DNA from: Brevundimonas sp. UBA7534
GTDB taxonomy: Bacteria > Pseudomonadota > Alphaproteobacteria > Caulobacterales > Caulobacteraceae
Length of the DNA stretch: 8,318 nt
NCBI RefSeq assembly: GCF_002479325.1
Contig: NZ_DLMO01000093.1
Location: 1-8,318, forward strand
Direction of reading: 5' to 3'
Shown: one piece after another, positions 7,272-8,318 of the stretch
Layout: each line of letters begins with the position of its first letter
How positions within the stretch are numbered: position 1 is the first letter of the stretch
Notes under the pieces: model-generated
Told to the model about the DNA's origin: nothing
The model's database searches: none
The model's input: the letters and a program-made list of their open reading frames with translations, nothing else
Made by a program: the position numbers and the translations under genes

Positions 7272-7321
7272 GGGGGCGGACCCTAGAGGGGGGCGCGTCC
7301 GGCTTCAACAGCGACGAAGGT

Positions 7322-7981
7322 TCAGCGCCGCTCGTATCGGCGCTGGGACCAGTATTTGAAGCCCTGGTTCTGGACCAGCCGCCAGCCATCGGCCTTCAGC
7401 CGCCGCCCGACCATGTGGTTGAAGTAGCCGTGGGCGAAGACCAGCACGTCCTTGCCGCCCGCGGCCTTGGCGATCAGGACCTGGGCGGCCTGTTCGGCGC
7501 GGGCCTCGGCCTGGCGGCGCGTCTCCTGCCCGCCATGATGATTGAACGCGTGCCACCAGAACCGCGACACCACGCCCCACCATTTGGGCGACAGCCTGAT
7601 CCAGTCGGGGATCGGCGGCGGCGGCAGCGGCGCTTCGATGAACAGGGCGTCGGTCATGGTTTCGCGACCGGCGGCGACGGCGGCGGCGGTTTCCTGCGCT
7701 CTCTGGCGGGTGGAGACATAGATGGCGCCCGCCCCCTCGGCGGCGGCCACCAGGGCGGCCGGCGGGGTCTGGCCGGCGCGCAAGCCCCCGACCTCGTACT
7801 GCGCCCACCAGTCGCCGTACTGGCGCGCGGTGATCAGGCATTTTCTCGACAGCGCCGGCTCCCCGTGACGGATCAGGACGATGCCGCCGGGACGCAGCGC
7901 CACCGACAGGCCGGCGGCCTTCGGCGCCGTTTCCGGCGCGGCGGCTTCAGACGAATCGAGGGAGAGGGCGGGCGATGACAT
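7322..7981 (-). CDS. Histidine phosphatase family protein (phosphoglycerate-mutase-like fold)
   Basis: A member of the RHG branch of the histidine phosphatase superfamily, 219 residues from the ATG at 7981. The phosphohistidine motif is IVLIRHGEP (34-42, catalytic His39, Arg38). Other active-site elements are STRQRAQET (90-98, Arg92), a probable acid Glu116 in LFIEAPLP, and the second histidine in VFAHGYFNHM (His184). About 30 poorly conserved residues precede the fold. The middle is tryptophan-rich (DWWAQY, SPKWWGVVSRFWWHAF), probably a substrate-cap region, but the substrate cannot be named. Start choice is uncertain: the frame extends upstream to TTG codons at 8008 and 8035, and GAGGA (8019-8023) lies 10 bases before the TTG at 8008, giving 228 residues. 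It appears to head the minus-strand unit leading into xseB. A phosphoglycerate mutase or cobalamin-phosphate phosphatase role is possible but unsupported. Confidence 0.85.
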   Translation of the reverse strand: MSSPALSLDSSEAAAPETAPKAAGLSVALRPGGIVLIRHGEPALSRKCLITARQYGDWWAQYEVGGLRAGQTPPAALVAAAEGAGAIYVSTRQRAQETAAAVAAGRETMTDALFIEAPLPPPPIPDWIRLSPKWWGVVSRFWWHAFNHHGGQETRRQAEARAEQAAQVLIAKAAGGKDVLVFAHGYFNHMVGRRLKADGWRLVQNQGFKYWSQRRYERR

Positions 7982-8128
7982 GGCGAACGGACGGGCCTTT
8001 GGTTTCAAGGCTTTGGCGTCCTCTGTCCTCCCCAAGCGCTACAGGCGGGCGATCGCCGGCGAGCGCGCCCCTCAAGGTCGTAACCGCCCTCGCGCACGGA
8101 TACAACCTCGCCCTTGCGTGTCCTTGGC

Positions 8129-8157
8129 GTGACGCCGGCGCGGCGCCGCGCTAGAGC
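8129..8157 (+). promoter_or_regulatory. Candidate housekeeping promoter for the GNAT gene
   Basis: GTGACGC (8129-8135) matches 6 of 7 positions of the Caulobacter -35 consensus TTGACGS, and GCTAGAGC (8150-8157) fits GCTANAWC at all but one position. The 14-base spacing is at the upper end of the published 10-14 range. The -10 ends 8 bases before the ATG at 8166, so transcription would begin at or just before the start codon, which agrees with the absence of a Shine-Dalgarno there. Read by eye only. Confidence 0.5.
8138..8151. repeat. 14-base perfect palindrome in the promoter spacer
   Basis: GCGCGGCGCCGCGC is its own reverse complement. It fills most of the spacer of the candidate promoter and covers the first two bases of its -10 element, a position where a dimeric repressor would block transcription. 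It contains only G and C, so chance is a real alternative in this GC-rich genome. Confidence 0.5.
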
Positions 8158-8165
8158 GGCCGACC

Positions 8166-8318
8166 ATGACCGACGCCGTGATCCGCCCCGCCCACCCGAA
8201 CGATGCTCAGGCGCTGGCCGAGTTGGGTCGCCAGACCTTCATCGACACCTTCGTGCGCGGCTTCGCCATCCCCTATCCGGCCAAGGACCTCGCGACCTTT
8301 CTGGACGCCAGCTTCAAC
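8166..8318 (+). CDS. GNAT-family N-acetyltransferase, 3' end cut off by the window
   Basis: Only the first 51 residues are present, with no stop before the window edge. MTDAVIRPAHPNDAQALAEL is a characteristic GNAT opening: a first beta strand ending in IRPA, then a helix that starts after the NDA turn. LGRQTFIDTF, followed by YPAKDLATFL, resembles the subgroup that includes PaiA-like and spermidine-type acetyltransferases. The acetyl-CoA-binding loop (motif A) lies beyond the edge, so activity and substrate cannot be judged. The ATG at 8166 is chosen because the family's first strand starts within five residues of it and the preceding sequence carries a promoter-like element rather than a ribosome binding site. 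The gene is transcribed divergently from the histidine phosphatase and is not part of the isoprenoid unit. Confidence 0.8.
   Translation, partial: MTDAVIRPAHPNDAQALAELGRQTFIDTFVRGFAIPYPAKDLATFLDASFN

Larger units (their letters stand above)
7982..8165. other. Divergent intergenic region
   Basis: These 184 bases separate the divergent histidine phosphatase and GNAT genes and must hold promoters for both. The GNAT-side promoter and palindrome are described separately. On the minus strand no pair of -35 and -10 elements of good quality was found; GTTGTATC at about 8099-8106 is only a partial -10 match. The part nearest the phosphatase (7982-8035) remains open in the phosphatase frame, with TTG codons at 8008 and 8035, and may be coding. 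Confidence 0.55.

Noticed and set aside
7272..7321. Terminator between the histidine phosphatase and xseB
   Set aside because: Only a CCCT-AG-AGGG repeat with a 2-base loop is present, sterically unsuitable as a hairpin, and no T-tract follows.
1..8318. Mobile element, CRISPR array, toxin-antitoxin or defence cassette
   Set aside because: No transposase, integrase, spaced direct repeats, small paired genes or base-composition break was seen; all complete genes belong to common housekeeping or transport families.

Overview
The window is GC-rich, densely coded DNA. Protein sequence style, gene order and a Caulobacter-type promoter motif point to an alphaproteobacterium of the Caulobacteraceae, most likely Brevundimonas or a close relative; the genus is an inference. 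No RNA gene, mobile element, CRISPR array or phage gene was seen, and the region looks like ordinary chromosome.

Left arm, plus strand (1-3801): the 3' part of a TonB-dependent outer-membrane receptor, truncated by the window edge, is followed 10 bases later by a complete PhoD-family alkaline phosphatase/phosphodiesterase with a twin-arginine-like signal. The Shine-Dalgarno of the second gene overlaps the stop codon of the first, so the two are almost certainly co-transcribed. They plausibly form a phosphoester-scavenging pair: a surface transporter plus an exported phosphatase.

Centre and right, minus strand (8.0 kb down to 3.8 kb): a transcription unit reads histidine-phosphatase-family protein, then xseB (exonuclease VII small subunit), then a CsaA-type tRNA-binding protein, then ispA (farnesyl diphosphate synthase), then dxs (deoxyxylulose-5-phosphate synthase). 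xseB/csaA overlap by ATGA and csaA/ispA by TTGA, so translation is probably coupled. dxs and ispA are the first MEP-pathway enzyme and a short-chain prenyl synthase, so this is the isoprenoid-supply locus, with a DNA-repair subunit and a tRNA-binding protein attached. The stop codons of dxs and phoD abut with no base between them, inside a shared TGATCA, and a GC-rich inverted repeat spans the junction.

Right edge, plus strand: after a 184-base divergent intergenic region, a GNAT acetyltransferase begins at 8166 and runs off the window. A good match to the Caulobacter housekeeping promoter lies immediately upstream, with a 14-base perfect palindrome in its spacer. The geometry predicts a leaderless or nearly leaderless mRNA.

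Nothing here is a convincing novel multi-gene system. The most interesting points are the csaA gene embedded by 4-base overlaps in the xseB-ispA-dxs operon, the receptor-phosphatase pair with unusual hydrophobic receptor insertions, the zero-gap convergent junction, and the palindrome-bearing promoter at the right edge.
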